Shown here: positions 1 to 7,648 of the stretch, piece by piece
Numbering within the stretch: position 1 is the stretch's first letter
Layout of the letters: the number at the start of each line of letters is the position of its first letter
NCBI GenBank assembly: GCA_024400495.1
Contig: JAKSMR010000020.1
Span: 1 to 50,683, forward strand
Length of the DNA stretch: 50,683 bases
Reading direction: 5' to 3'
From: Bacteroidales bacterium
GTDB lineage: Bacteria > Bacteroidota > Bacteroidia > Bacteroidales > P3
Made by a program: the position numbers and the translations under genes
The notes under the pieces: generated by a model
Told to the model about the DNA's origin: nothing
Databases searched by the model: none
Seen by the model: only the letters and a program-made list of their open reading frames with translations

Positions 1-952
1 CGTCGTCCCACGGGGCGCGTTCCACGACCTCGGACTCCACGTCCACCGCGTCGTCGTACCCTTCCACGTCGTCCACGTCGGATTCCGTCCGTCCGTCGGC
101 CGTCCTCCCGTACGCCTCGAGATCCGCCTCGTCCTGCTCCTTCTGCAGCCTCTCCTGCTCCAGCGCGAACTCCATCGGCTTCGGCAGGTCGGATGCGCTC
201 CGCACCTTCTTCGGGCTCTCCCCTCCCGTTCCGACCGTCCCTATGATCGTGTCGCCGTCCGCGTCTATTCCGACCCCGATCTGCCGTCCGTTCTCGGCGA
301 TCTCCCTCTCGGCCCTCTCCACCTCGTCCTCCGGGATCTCGCCGATCACGATGCGGCTCTCGTCCTCTCCGACCTCGGTCGTGTCCTGTTCGCCCCAGCC
401 TCTCGACTTGCCCTTGTGGTCGAGCCAGTACATGATCATCGCCGGGTTTCCGCTGTCGATGAGCCTCTTCGCCTGGAACTCCACGTGGTCTAGCATCGAC
501 TCCTCGCGGTCCTCCCACACGCTCTGGAGCAGCTTGGACTCCTTGATGTGCTTCGACAGGATGCCCCTCGAGCAGTGCACCTTCGCCGCGATCAGGTAGA
601 CCGGCAGATGCGCCAGAAGCCCGTTCATGATCAGCGCGTCCTCCTCCTCCGTGAACTCGCTCGTGTGCCGGAACGTGGCGAACGGCTGTCCGAGGGCGTT
701 GAGTGGCGTCGCGGCGGGATGCTTCGGAGACGCCGCCCCACGCTCCTCCCTGTCCTCCCTGACAGCCTCGATGTTCGCCGTCTGCCCCTCGCCGACATCC
801 CCGATCTGCTCGTGGGTGAGATAGTCGCTCGCCTTCTTCCCGTTCGCGTCCACCTGCACCTCCTCGCTGATCCGTACGGAATCCACGCCGAACATCCTCG
901 TCCGGACGCCGGCCGGCTGCGAAACCTTCGCGTCGTTGTCCGCGTCGCTCAT
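1..952 (-). CDS. terminase small subunit-like DNA-packaging protein (partial)
   Basis: An open frame runs from ATG at 952 off the left edge of the window, giving at least 317 codons without a stop. The start overlaps the stop of the preceding ParB-like gene as ATGA. Residues ~95-150 look like a helix-turn-helix (LIAAKVHCSRGILSKHIKES). They are followed by PAMIMYWLDHKGKSRGWGE, which matches the 'A-I-x-x-W/Y-L-x-x-K-G-x-x-R-G-W' signature common after the HTH in terminase small subunits (family knowledge). The role, recognising phage DNA for the packaging motor, is inferred. The tail beyond residue ~200 is acidic and unlike short canonical TerS proteins. A terminase large subunit would be expected just off the left edge. 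Another HTH packaging or regulatory protein is the alternative. Confidence 0.62.
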   Translation of the reverse strand, partial: MSDADNDAKVSQPAGVRTRMFGVDSVRISEEVQVDANGKKASDYLTHEQIGDVGEGQTANIEAVREDREERGAASPKHPAATPLNALGQPFATFRHTSEFTEEEDALIMNGLLAHLPVYLIAAKVHCSRGILSKHIKESKLLQSVWEDREESMLDHVEFQAKRLIDSGNPAMIMYWLDHKGKSRGWGEQDTTEVGEDESRIVIGEIPEDEVERAEREIAENGRQIGVGIDADGDTIIGTVGTGGESPKKVRSASDLPKPMEFALEQERLQKEQDEADLEAYGRTADGRTESDVDDVEGYDDAVDVESEVVERAPWDD

Positions 953-2259
953 TCATCGCCCCCTTCCTCGCCGTCTTCGTCTTCATCCGCGTCGTACACG
1001 TCGGACGACCCGTTTTCGACGGCCGCCCGCTCCTTCAAGGCTCCGAGGAACGCGGCTTCGACAGCCGGATCCGCCCCGGAACCGTCGGACGAGACGGCTT
1101 CCGCCTTCTTCTTCGCCTCGTCCATGCGTCCGAGATCCGATTCCGTCTCGACACCCTCCTTCTCGGCCGCGTCGCACGCCTCCAGCATGGCCTCGCTCCG
1201 CTCCTTCTCGCCCTCCAGCCAGTCCCAGTAGACCGACAGCCTGTCGGCTATCGGCTTCGGGACGTCTCCGCGCTTCTCCGCCTTTTCGAGCCACTTCAGG
1301 CATGCGTTCTGTTCGGCGAGGTCGGCTTCGGTCTGCTTCCTTACGTCCGAAACGGTCGCCTTCGCCGGCTCCTGGTCGTTCTCCAGGGCGAGCTCGGCGA
1401 GGTTCTGGTCGCGTCTCATCTTCGGGAAGTGGAGACCGCTCCGCTCGATCTCGATGCCAAGCCCGTCCTTCGCGAATCGGATGCCGTCGGCGAACATCTC
1501 GTACGACACCGCGTCGGACAGCCCCGCCTTCTCGATGAACTCCATCTTCTGCGAATGGGTCTCGAACACCAGGCACAGGTAGAATCCCGTCTCCATCATT
1601 TCGGGAAGGTCCTTCCGCACCCTCTCGCGCTTCGCGATCCACTCCTCCAGTTCGGGGTCTCTCTCGCCGTGGGGGCTCGTCTCGACCTCTTCCTCGACGC
1701 TCCTGGAATCGTCCGATCCGTCGTTCCCGCCGTCGTCCATTCCTCCCCCTCCTCCGTTCTCGGCGAACGCGAGCTGGTTTTCAAGGGGAAGGTTCGCAAG
1801 ATCGATTCCGGCGGCGGCGAGGATTGTCTCCGAATAGTGGCGCATCAGCATGTCGTAGTCGTTCTCGCCGGACATCCCCTCGGGCGAGTTGTCGATCACC
1901 ACGAAGTCCTCGGCCTCTTCCGGCGTCCACCACGACCCGTCGTCCTTCTTCGCCAGAGTCACCCATTTCGACGGGATGGATTCGTACCCCTGGTCGAGAA
2001 GCGCCTTGATGCGCTGGTTTCCTCCGATGGCGATCAGCTTCCCCTCCTGCTTCTCGAAGAGGGACGGCTTCCCGTCGGGCTTCTTCGGAAGCTCCGCAGG
2101 GACCCTCCAGAGGACGACCCCTCGCGCGGACAGCATGTAGGGGCGGTTGCGGATCGAGTCGTCAAGCCTCATGCGGGCCGCGTCCGACATCACGTTTGGA
2201 TTGTTCTTCAAGAGCGAGATCTTCCCGTACTCGCATTTCATCTGCCTGCTTCCGGCCAT
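949..2259 (-). CDS. ParB-like nuclease-domain protein
   Basis: 436 aa from ATG at 2259, preceded by AAAGGAC at good spacing. The N-terminal half has the ParB/sulfiredoxin-fold core: a 'G-x-Q-R' box (GGNQRIKALLDQGY, residues ~79-92), the strand around FVVIDNS (~119-125) and the following 'D-x-x-x-L-x-x-x-x' helix. Such domains occur in phage proteins close to terminases, where they bind or nick DNA or accompany methyltransferases (family knowledge). Residues ~185-436 are acidic and Lys/Glu-rich, probably coiled coil, with no domain I recognise. A copy of the 16-bp upstream motif lies 45 nt before the start. The gene is coupled by ATGA overlap to the TerS-like gene, which suggests a role in packaging or DNA partition. 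Confidence 0.7.
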   Translation of the reverse strand: MAGSRQMKCEYGKISLLKNNPNVMSDAARMRLDDSIRNRPYMLSARGVVLWRVPAELPKKPDGKPSLFEKQEGKLIAIGGNQRIKALLDQGYESIPSKWVTLAKKDDGSWWTPEEAEDFVVIDNSPEGMSGENDYDMLMRHYSETILAAAGIDLANLPLENQLAFAENGGGGGMDDGGNDGSDDSRSVEEEVETSPHGERDPELEEWIAKRERVRKDLPEMMETGFYLCLVFETHSQKMEFIEKAGLSDAVSYEMFADGIRFAKDGLGIEIERSGLHFPKMRRDQNLAELALENDQEPAKATVSDVRKQTEADLAEQNACLKWLEKAEKRGDVPKPIADRLSVYWDWLEGEKERSEAMLEACDAAEKEGVETESDLGRMDEAKKKAEAVSSDGSGADPAVEAAFLGALKERAAVENGSSDVYDADEDEDGEEGGDE

Positions 2260-2304
2260 TGCGAATGTCCTTTCGGTTGATGGTTGTCCGTTCCGTTCAA
2301 AGTG

Positions 2305-2320
2305 GTTGCCGACCCGTCAC
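2305..2320 (-). promoter_or_regulatory. 16-bp upstream motif, copy 1
   Basis: Minus-strand GTGACGGGTCGGCAAC, 45 nt before the ATG of the ParB-like gene, inside the only large non-coding gap. It keeps the TGAC and GGCA blocks that are invariant in all eleven copies. Confidence 0.65.
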
Positions 2321-2673
2321 ACGGCGGTTTGCGCACGCGCACGCGCGGAATGTCGATGGCACGCGCATATACGATCCGACACCTCCAGACCCTTTTTCCG
2401 TCCCCTTCCGCCCATTCGTCCGACCCCTTCCGCGAGACCTTAAGTCCGTCCGTCGGCAGATGCAGTTTTCCATACGGGATTTCTGCGTTTCCGAGTCTGG
2501 AAAGAGGCGTTTTCGAGCATAGTTTTAACGGTTTGTCAAGGGGGTCTGAAAATTTTTTTGAAGATTTTTCAGAGGGGTGCGGAAATGCCACGAAGCCCAA
2601 TAGATAAAGGGGCGGGACGCATTTTGGGAGAGTGGGTGGAAGATGTGGGTGAGAGACTTTTTTTGAAAAAAAC

Positions 2674-2702
2674 TTGACAGAGAGAATCCGGGACGGTACA
2701 TT
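2674..2702 (+). promoter_or_regulatory. plus-strand sigma70-like promoter candidate
   Basis: TTGACA (2674-2679), a 17-nt spacer and TACATT (2697-2702). The spacer ends in ACGG, as do the minus-strand TATAAT promoters at 5618, 7133 and 47509. It points against all annotated genes, so any transcript would be non-coding or antisense to the gene at 2897-3853. Confidence 0.4.
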
Positions 2703-2896
2703 GAGTCTCGCGCGTGGGCGGTACATAGTGTCTTCTGTTGGTCCGCGACTTCCATGGTTCATTCGGTCTTTCTGTTGAAAGCACCTCATTGAACGCATGT
2801 CAGCGGTTGGGGAGCGCGACAGACTCAGGGCGTGGTCCGACGCGGAGGTCGTCCACGGGCTTCGTCTGCGGAGGGGGTTCGGGGGGTTGGAGGGCG

Positions 2897-3853
2897 TCAT
2901 GGGGAGGTGTGCCCTGGGTCGGGGGCGGAGGTGGGGTCCGTCGGTTGAGGTGTCTGTGGGAGGAGGTCGAAGAGGGAGGGCTGCGGAGGCGTGGTCGGGC
3001 GTGGGTGGTTTTTGCGGACGGAGGCGGACTTGGCCCGGATACCATCGAGGGCGGCGGAGGAGGAGCGGACGGAGGAGGCTCGTCCGAGGCGTCGGGAGTC
3101 GTATGCGGGCGGGGCGGAGCGTCGGGTCTGCCGTTGGGTCGGAGGGGGCTGGACGGAGGGGTCGAAGGAGGCGGGGTCGCACGGGGCCGAGGAGGAGGCG
3201 AGGACGGCGAGGACTGGGATTCGGCGGCAGATGGAGCGGAATCGGGCGTGGGCGGCCTGACGGGTGATGGGGATCGGCTGGAGGGTGGTTGGGTCGTATG
3301 GGAGGCGTGGGAGCCACGACATGGAGGCGAAGGAGGCGAGGGATCCGCCGGAGAGCATGTGGGAGAGGAGGCAGAGGTCGAGGACGGAGAGGGAGCGGAA
3401 GTTGGCGAACTGGCGTTTGAGGGCGTCTTCGACGGAGGCGGGGAGGCCGGTGGTTCTGGAGGTTTCGTCTTCGGAGGAGGCGTCGGAGGGGGGCGGGCGG
3501 TCGAAGGAGTCGTCGAAACGTCCGTAGGCGGGGGCGGCGGCGTCCGGGGAGCGCTGGGAGAGGATGAATTCGGAGGCTGACGAGCCGGTTCGTCTGCCGG
3601 AGGGGGATTCGATGGTGGAGTCGATGGAGACGAAGGTCTGTCCGTGGTGGGAGAGGTTGTCGTCGTCGGAGGTTGCGGAGCATTTGAGGCAGACGGCTGA
3701 GAGGGCGTCGGCGATGGGCTGGACGAGATGCGCGAACGGGTGCGGGGAGGAGGATCCGTCGCGGGAGCGTCGTTTCGAGGAGAAGGCCTTGAGGGAGTCG
3801 GAGGCGACGAAGGCGTCGATGACCGGCTTGAGTGGGCATCTGTAGCATTCCAT
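2897..3853 (-). CDS. zinc/HTH protein with C-terminal clamp-binding motif
   Basis: 318 aa, ATG at 3853. I recognise no named family. Cys3/Cys6 (CYRC) and Cys55/Cys58 (CLKC) could bind one zinc ion. Residues ~160-225 contain 'LSGGSLASFASMSW' and then 'TRQAAHARFRSICRRIP', which read like the two halves of an HTH with an insert. The last ~80 residues are Pro/Ser-rich and carry QPSLFDLL (291-298), which fits the bacterial sliding-clamp-binding consensus QxSLF (established motif). The phage encodes a DnaN clamp at the right edge. A DNA-binding regulator tethered to the clamp is my inference; a replication accessory factor is equally possible. Confidence 0.5.
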   Translation of the reverse strand: MECYRCPLKPVIDAFVASDSLKAFSSKRRSRDGSSSPHPFAHLVQPIADALSAVCLKCSATSDDDNLSHHGQTFVSIDSTIESPSGRRTGSSASEFILSQRSPDAAAPAYGRFDDSFDRPPPSDASSEDETSRTTGLPASVEDALKRQFANFRSLSVLDLCLLSHMLSGGSLASFASMSWLPRLPYDPTTLQPIPITRQAAHARFRSICRRIPVLAVLASSSAPCDPASFDPSVQPPPTQRQTRRSAPPAYDSRRLGRASSVRSSSAALDGIRAKSASVRKNHPRPTTPPQPSLFDLLPQTPQPTDPTSAPDPGHTSP

Positions 3854-3898
3854 TTTTGGCTCTTTCTTCGTTGTTGTGGTTGGAGAGGGAGGAGGGAT

Positions 3899-4540
3899 TT
3901 ACTGTTTAGGTTCTTCGTGCGGATCGTACCGTTTGACGTCCCAGACGCCGCCCTTTTTCAGGGTCGCCCATACGAAGTTCCAGAACGGGAAGGCGGCGGC
4001 GGCGGACTTGAAGCCGAAGATCGCGCGGGACTGCGAGCCGAACCGGAACGCGCCCTTGACCTCGTGGAACGTGACGACGCCGTCGTCGATGGTCATCCAG
4101 TCGGGGGTGTAGTTTCCGCCCGGCATCCGGAGGGTGATCGGCTCGTATCTGCCCTTTCCGCCGAGGATCTCCCTGTTGTACCTCGCCTCGGTCTTGTTCG
4201 GGACGCCGCGGTGGTCTTCGAACGGGGGTTTTTCGACGGACTTCGGGGAATGGGAGGTCATTTCACCGTCCGGAAGCGGACACTGGACGGCAGACGTGGC
4301 GGAATCGGCTGGTTTTCCGCCGTCTGGCGCGTCGGAGCGTTTTTTGCGCGTGGTTGAACGGGTTTTGGCGTCCGAACGCGGGAACGGGCGTTTTTTCGCG
4401 TCTGTGGGAGGGGCGGAGTCGGAGGGCGGCGTCGTTTTCGGGGGTTGCGGAGGGTCGGAGGGGGCCGATGACGCGCCGAAGAGCTGTTTTTCGGCCTGTC
4501 TGCGGAGGGAGGGAGGGAGTGATTCGAGGGTGAAGCGCAT
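3899..4540 (-). CDS. PD-(D/E)xK endonuclease, DUF1064-like
   Basis: 213 aa from ATG at 4540. The C-terminal ~100 residues show the nuclease pattern: E in NKTEARYNRE (~118), P-D in YTPDWMTI (~146-147) and E-x-K in FHEVKGAF (~160-162), followed by a helix ending FWNFVWATLKKGG. These are the expected metal-binding acidic residues and lysine of the fold. Phage DUF1064 relatives are thought to be Holliday-junction or recombination-type endonucleases (family knowledge). The N-terminal half is Ser/Pro/Arg-rich and likely disordered. No good ribosome site precedes the ATG and the frame is open further upstream, so the start is uncertain. Confidence 0.68.
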   Translation of the reverse strand: MRFTLESLPPSLRRQAEKQLFGASSAPSDPPQPPKTTPPSDSAPPTDAKKRPFPRSDAKTRSTTRKKRSDAPDGGKPADSATSAVQCPLPDGEMTSHSPKSVEKPPFEDHRGVPNKTEARYNREILGGKGRYEPITLRMPGGNYTPDWMTIDDGVVTFHEVKGAFRFGSQSRAIFGFKSAAAAFPFWNFVWATLKKGGVWDVKRYDPHEEPKQ

Positions 4541-4602
4541 GGAGGGTGGGAAGTTTGAGGTGAAAGGCAAGGACGGAGACGGAGACGGGGGGGCGGAGAG
4601 GT

Positions 4603-5148
4603 CTACTCTTCGGGCTGTTCGTCGGAGAAGCGGATCGAGGGGAGCGTACGGCGGTCCGGGGAGTTGGACGGGGAGTCGTTCGAGCCGAACGAGTACGGGG
4701 CGAAGAAGCTGCCGTCGGAGAGGCGTCGGCGTTCGATTGAGACGGCGAGGCGTCGCTGGAACGCCGACCATCGGACGGAGTGGGGGTAGCGGTCGGACGC
4801 GGGGAGGGACATCGCGAACTCGACGTCGGCGGTCTGGGAGGCGCGTTCGGCGTCCGAGGACGGCTCGGGGTTCGCGGTTCGGTCCGTGGGGGACGTGGTC
4901 TGCGTCGGAGACGGGTCGGAGACTGGTTCGGCGGGGGCGGAGGGCTGCGGTTCGGACGGGATCTTGTAGGGTCGGAGGAACGCGATGTCGCGTGCTCGGT
5001 CGAGGCAGTTGCGCCGGTTCAGTTCTGCGGAACAGGCCGGCGAACAGGTCTTGGAGCGCGGAGACGTGGGCGTGTAGGTCCGTCCGCAGATTTCGCAGAC
5101 GCGCGGTCCGAGGACCTGTACGCGTCTCGTGTCCCTCTTTTCCGCCAT
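4603..5148 (-). CDS. zinc-ribbon protein of unknown function
   Basis: 181 aa. Residues ~18-45 form a clear four-cysteine zinc site, VCEICGRTYTPTSPRSKTCS followed by PAC, with the C-x2-C...C-x3-C layout found in many small phage DNA-binding or HNH-adjacent proteins. The middle (residues ~62-110) is Pro/Ser/Thr-rich and the C-terminus has a short ordered-looking stretch around WSAFQRRLAVSIERRRL. No catalytic HNH histidine is seen, so I do not call it a nuclease. It sits between the small 126-aa gene and the endonuclease and is probably co-transcribed with both. Confidence 0.55.
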   Translation of the reverse strand: MAEKRDTRRVQVLGPRVCEICGRTYTPTSPRSKTCSPACSAELNRRNCLDRARDIAFLRPYKIPSEPQPSAPAEPVSDPSPTQTTSPTDRTANPEPSSDAERASQTADVEFAMSLPASDRYPHSVRWSAFQRRLAVSIERRRLSDGSFFAPYSFGSNDSPSNSPDRRTLPSIRFSDEQPEE

Positions 5149-5154
5149 GCGGAG

Positions 5155-5535
5155 TCAGTCCCCTTCTTCCGACCCGTCCTTTTCGGACGGAGGAGGTACC
5201 GGCTTTCTGACGGACTGGCGGACGGCTTCGATTTCGGCGAGGTCTTCCGGTGTGAGGACGATGTCGGCGACGCGCATCGAGTAGTCGGACTTGACGAGTT
5301 CGGCGACGCCGGGGAAGCCGAGCTTGAGCGCATATCTGCGGAGGCGGACGAGAAACTCCCCGTCGTACCATGCGGAGAAGCAGGCGCGTCCGTTCTGGTA
5401 TCTGCCTGCGGAGGGTCCGCGCGAGCCCTTCTTCTGGGGCGTCTTGCGTCCGTTCTGGTCTGCCGTCTTTTCAGACGCGTCTTCGGCGGGATGCGCTGGA
5501 GCGTTTTCCGCCGAACTGGAGTTTTCGTCCTTCAT
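5155..5535 (-). CDS. hypothetical protein, 126 aa
   Basis: ATG at 5535 with a strong AAGGGGA ribosome site. The first ~45 residues are polar and probably disordered. Residues ~50-105 look ordered (ACFSAWYDGEFLVRLRRYAL, then VAELVKSDYSMRVADIVLTP) and might form a small DNA-binding helical fold, but no motif is diagnostic. It is the first gene after the TATAAT-type promoter at 5618 and appears to head the operon with the zinc-ribbon and endonuclease genes, so it may be expressed early from host RNA polymerase. Confidence 0.5.
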   Translation of the reverse strand: MKDENSSSAENAPAHPAEDASEKTADQNGRKTPQKKGSRGPSAGRYQNGRACFSAWYDGEFLVRLRRYALKLGFPGVAELVKSDYSMRVADIVLTPEDLAEIEAVRQSVRKPVPPPSEKDGSEEGD

Positions 5536-5617
5536 CTGAAGTCCCCTTTTCGCGTATTTTGCGTATTTAGTCTATTTGGTATGCCCGTTTTTACAGAAAA
5601 CGGACATATATGGCGAC

Positions 5618-5643
5618 ATTATACCGTACCGTGCTTGGACGGC
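5618..5643. repeat. 26-bp direct repeat, left copy
   Basis: Identical over 26 bases to 7133-7158. It begins ATTATACCGTACCGTG and ends TTGGACGGC; flanking bases differ. The pair brackets the methyltransferase region. Confidence 0.85.
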
Positions 5644-5647
5644 GCAA
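5618..5647 (-). promoter_or_regulatory. sigma70-like promoter for the 126-aa gene operon
   Basis: Minus-strand TATAAT (5623-5618) with TTGCGC 18 nt upstream (5647-5642). It is 83 nt before the ATG at 5535. The element lies within one copy of the 26-bp direct repeat. Confidence 0.6.
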
Positions 5648-5706
5648 GAGACCATTCAGTAGTTAGACCGGCTGACGTTTCAGCGGGTCGTTGGAGGAGT
5701 ATTGTT

Positions 5707-6843
5707 TTACAGTGTTTGTTGAACCATATTGGATTTCTTTCCTGCGATGATTCTCTCGTACGCTTGCTCGATTATTGCGCGGCATGTTTGAAAATCTAAT
5801 CTACGGCGTCGAACGCCATTCTTCATATTCCCCTTAAACGGACTCAGCATAACATCATGAGAACGCTCACGAACATCATTTAAGATAGCATTGCATGTAT
5901 CAACAAATGCTTGCCGTTTATTATGAGGGACATCTACTGAAACTAGCGTCAATAGTCTTGAAGAAACTTTAATTCCTTTCTCCCAGTTATAGTCGATGTT
6001 TTCCTTGAAATCAAATCGCAGCATATCACTTGGATTAGTGGAATCTACACACCGAACTCCGAGCCATCCATCAAGATCATTAAATTTCATGCGTACAGAA
6101 TTTTCTGGAACAAGTCTGCAATCCTCGACATCCTGTAACGTGCATGTATATTCCGATCCTTTGAATATCCGAATCTTGCTAAACGGTTTGCGACACGAAT
6201 CAAAGCAAACTACAACAACAGGAGTCTCGGTGTCGGTAAACGGATTCTCTTCTAATATGGTAATGGAGTTTAGAAGATTCTTCTTCTTGAATGGCGAATT
6301 TATAAAAGTCTCAGGAATGATGGCGACAACATTCTTTTGCGCTTCAAGCATCCTTTCAAGCGCAATGAGATAGACATCGTCGTATTCCGTCAAATCAAAG
6401 TATTTCTTTAACCCGTCCGCAAGACGCTTTCGTGACGCGGAGTATTTTGAAATGTACGGTGGATTCGTAATAATAATTGCGCCGGATTTGTGAGGAATCT
6501 TAATCAGGGAATCATTAACCGGCCACCCTTGTGAAGGATCTATGTCCAATCCTGTAGTGTCCATGATGCTCGAAACCGCATTTGTGACTGAAGCGAAGAG
6601 GCTGCCTCTTCCCGAAAACGGATCGTAAGCAATATGACATTTAGAATTCCGTATGAAATCTGCAACCTGCGGTTGAAGCCAGCAAGAACCTTTGGTGAAG
6701 AATTGTCCTAAAGTTTTCTTTTTCCTTGCCTCGCCATCCAGTACGGCACGTCCATCGCCGTCTATATCGGCAATTACATTCGGCATAACCGCTAATGCCG
6801 CCGCGCCCGAAACAAACTCACGCCGAAAAATCGTGTGTCCCAT
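5707..6843 (-). CDS. N6-adenine DNA methyltransferase
   Basis: 378 aa. Motif LGQFFT (~45-50), the SAM-binding loop DPFSGRG (~74-80) and the catalytic NPPY (~127-130) identify an amino-methyltransferase acting on adenine in DNA, of the kind that starts with 'GQ[FY]FT'. The C-terminal half (~190-378) would contain the target-recognition region. It likely protects phage DNA from host restriction; no cognate nuclease is nearby. The stretch is visibly AT-richer than its neighbours and lies between 26-bp direct repeats, which suggests recent acquisition. The N-terminus (FRREFVSGAAALAV, ~6-19) resembles a twin-arginine signal and is odd for a methylase; the true start may be downstream, since AAGGAG sits only 1 nt before this ATG. 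Confidence 0.82.
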   Translation of the reverse strand: MGHTIFRREFVSGAAALAVMPNVIADIDGDGRAVLDGEARKKKTLGQFFTKGSCWLQPQVADFIRNSKCHIAYDPFSGRGSLFASVTNAVSSIMDTTGLDIDPSQGWPVNDSLIKIPHKSGAIIITNPPYISKYSASRKRLADGLKKYFDLTEYDDVYLIALERMLEAQKNVVAIIPETFINSPFKKKNLLNSITILEENPFTDTETPVVVVCFDSCRKPFSKIRIFKGSEYTCTLQDVEDCRLVPENSVRMKFNDLDGWLGVRCVDSTNPSDMLRFDFKENIDYNWEKGIKVSSRLLTLVSVDVPHNKRQAFVDTCNAILNDVRERSHDVMLSPFKGNMKNGVRRRRLDFQTCRAIIEQAYERIIAGKKSNMVQQTL

Positions 6844-6877
6844 TCTTCTCCTTATACTCCGCTCAACGAGTTAAAAT

Positions 6878-7063
6878 CTAGAACAAAATTATCACCATTA
6901 AGATAGTGGCGTATGTTTCAGAGGCCCATTCATCCTTTTCAATGGCAAGTATTGGTTTTAAGCCCGAAAGCTCGAATCCAAGACTCATGCCTCCGCGGCC
7001 GGCAAACAAGTCGACAATATTCTTCCCGCCGTTGCGTTCGTCAATTTCGTGCTCAACAGTCAT
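6878..7063 (-). pseudogene. truncated C5-cytosine DNA methyltransferase (N-terminal fragment)
   Basis: 61 codons from ATG at 7063. IVDLFAGRGGMSLGFELSGL is motif I of C5-cytosine methylases, followed by motif II (AIEKDEWASETY). The frame then ends after six unrelated hydrophobic residues. The catalytic PC motif and everything after it are missing, so it cannot be active. It is 34 nt upstream of the adenine methylase and downstream of its own TATAAT-type promoter. The deletion probably joined two methylase genes. Confidence 0.8.
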
Positions 7064-7132
7064 TACGTTTCCGTTTTGTTCAGTCTGTCAATTTCGTCAT
7101 GCCAGACGCAATGCCTGGTATGTATGCAAAGA

Positions 7133-7158
7133 ATTATACCGTACCGTGCTTGGACGGC
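7133..7158. repeat. 26-bp direct repeat, right copy
   Basis: Exact partner of 5618-5643, 1515 nt away in the same orientation. Confidence 0.85.
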
Positions 7159-7160
7159 AA
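7133..7160 (-). promoter_or_regulatory. sigma70-like promoter for the methyltransferase cassette
   Basis: Minus-strand TATAAT (7138-7133) and TTGCCG 16 nt upstream (7160-7155), 70 nt before the ATG of the methylase fragment. It shares 26 bases with the promoter at 5618. Confidence 0.6.
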
Positions 7161-7236
7161 AGGCTGATTTTGACTTTGGTTCTAAAGTCCGGAACGCGAG
7201 CCGAATGGAGACCCGAATGCTGCTTAAACCAGAGGT

Positions 7237-7617
7237 CTACTTCTCGACAGAGGCATTTGGCAGGTTCGTCACGAAGGAGAAGTCCGTGGCGTTCGTCGGG
7301 CATGTGACGAAGACGCCGTTGAAGCGGAGCGCCTTGCTCTCCTCTCCGAGGTAGATGCCGAGCGCGGAGGTCCGGTTCGTCGTGGTGGCGACGCCTTCGA
7401 ACGCGGTGAAGCAGAACGCGTCGCGCGACTGGAAGGCGGTTGCGGACGGGCCTTCGGAGATGGAGAGGACGGGAATGTCGTATCCGCCGACCTGGACGGA
7501 GGTCATTCCGATGTTCTTCCTCTGCTCGAAGCGGAAGGTCGAGCCGGTCGAACCGCATCCGGAGGCGAGGAAGACGAGGCATGCGGAGAGGGACGCGAGA
7601 GAGCGAATGGCGTTCAT
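7237..7617 (-). CDS. phage-encoded lipoprotein
   Basis: 126 aa, ATG at 7617 with AAAGGAGA upstream. The N-terminus is a typical lipoprotein signal peptide: Arg5, a hydrophobic core and LASGC (residues 17-21), so Cys21 should be lipidated and the protein anchored in the envelope. The mature part has no domain I recognise. Phage lipoproteins often act in superinfection exclusion or as outer spanins, but nothing here decides between these. It is the last gene before the methyltransferase cassette. Confidence 0.65.
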   Translation of the reverse strand: MNAIRSLASLSACLVFLASGCGSTGSTFRFEQRKNIGMTSVQVGGYDIPVLSISEGPSATAFQSRDAFCFTAFEGVATTTNRTSALGIYLGEESKALRFNGVFVTCPTNATDFSFVTNLPNASVEK

Positions 7618-7648
7618 GGGTGCATTCTCCTTTTTTTGTGCCGGGACG

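Larger units (their letters stand above)
2260..2896. other. 637-nt non-coding stretch
   Basis: The only gap over 300 nt. Frames on both strands are open but their translations are low-complexity Arg/Pro or Gly-rich and unlike proteins. It holds a 16-bp motif copy (2305-2320), a TTGACA box on the minus strand (2534-2539) without a convincing -10, A/T runs at 2658-2672, a plus-strand promoter-like pair (2674-2702) and two CGGTACAT repeats 25 nt apart (2694 and 2719). It probably carries the control region for the ParB-like/TerS operon. Confidence 0.55.

Noticed and set aside
548-1538. Plus-strand frames over the left end
   Set aside because: Shadows of the TerS-like and ParB-like genes, with no domain and no start signals.
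2534-2539. Minus-strand TTGACA as promoter of the ParB-like operon
   Set aside because: No acceptable -10 at 16-18 nt; the 16-bp motif nearer the gene is a better candidate.
2738-3580. Long plus-strand frames (280 and 156 codons) opposite the zinc/HTH gene
   Set aside because: Translations are Gly/Arg-rich, have no ribosome site and arise from the GC-rich third positions of the minus-strand gene.
2238-3848. 536-codon minus-strand frame
   Set aside because: Out of frame with the 318-aa gene and the ParB-like gene and made of Arg/Pro/Leu low complexity; a shadow over real genes and the gap.
4541-5371. Longer N-terminus for the endonuclease
   Set aside because: The extra part is a shadow of the zinc-ribbon and 126-aa genes, which have better starts.
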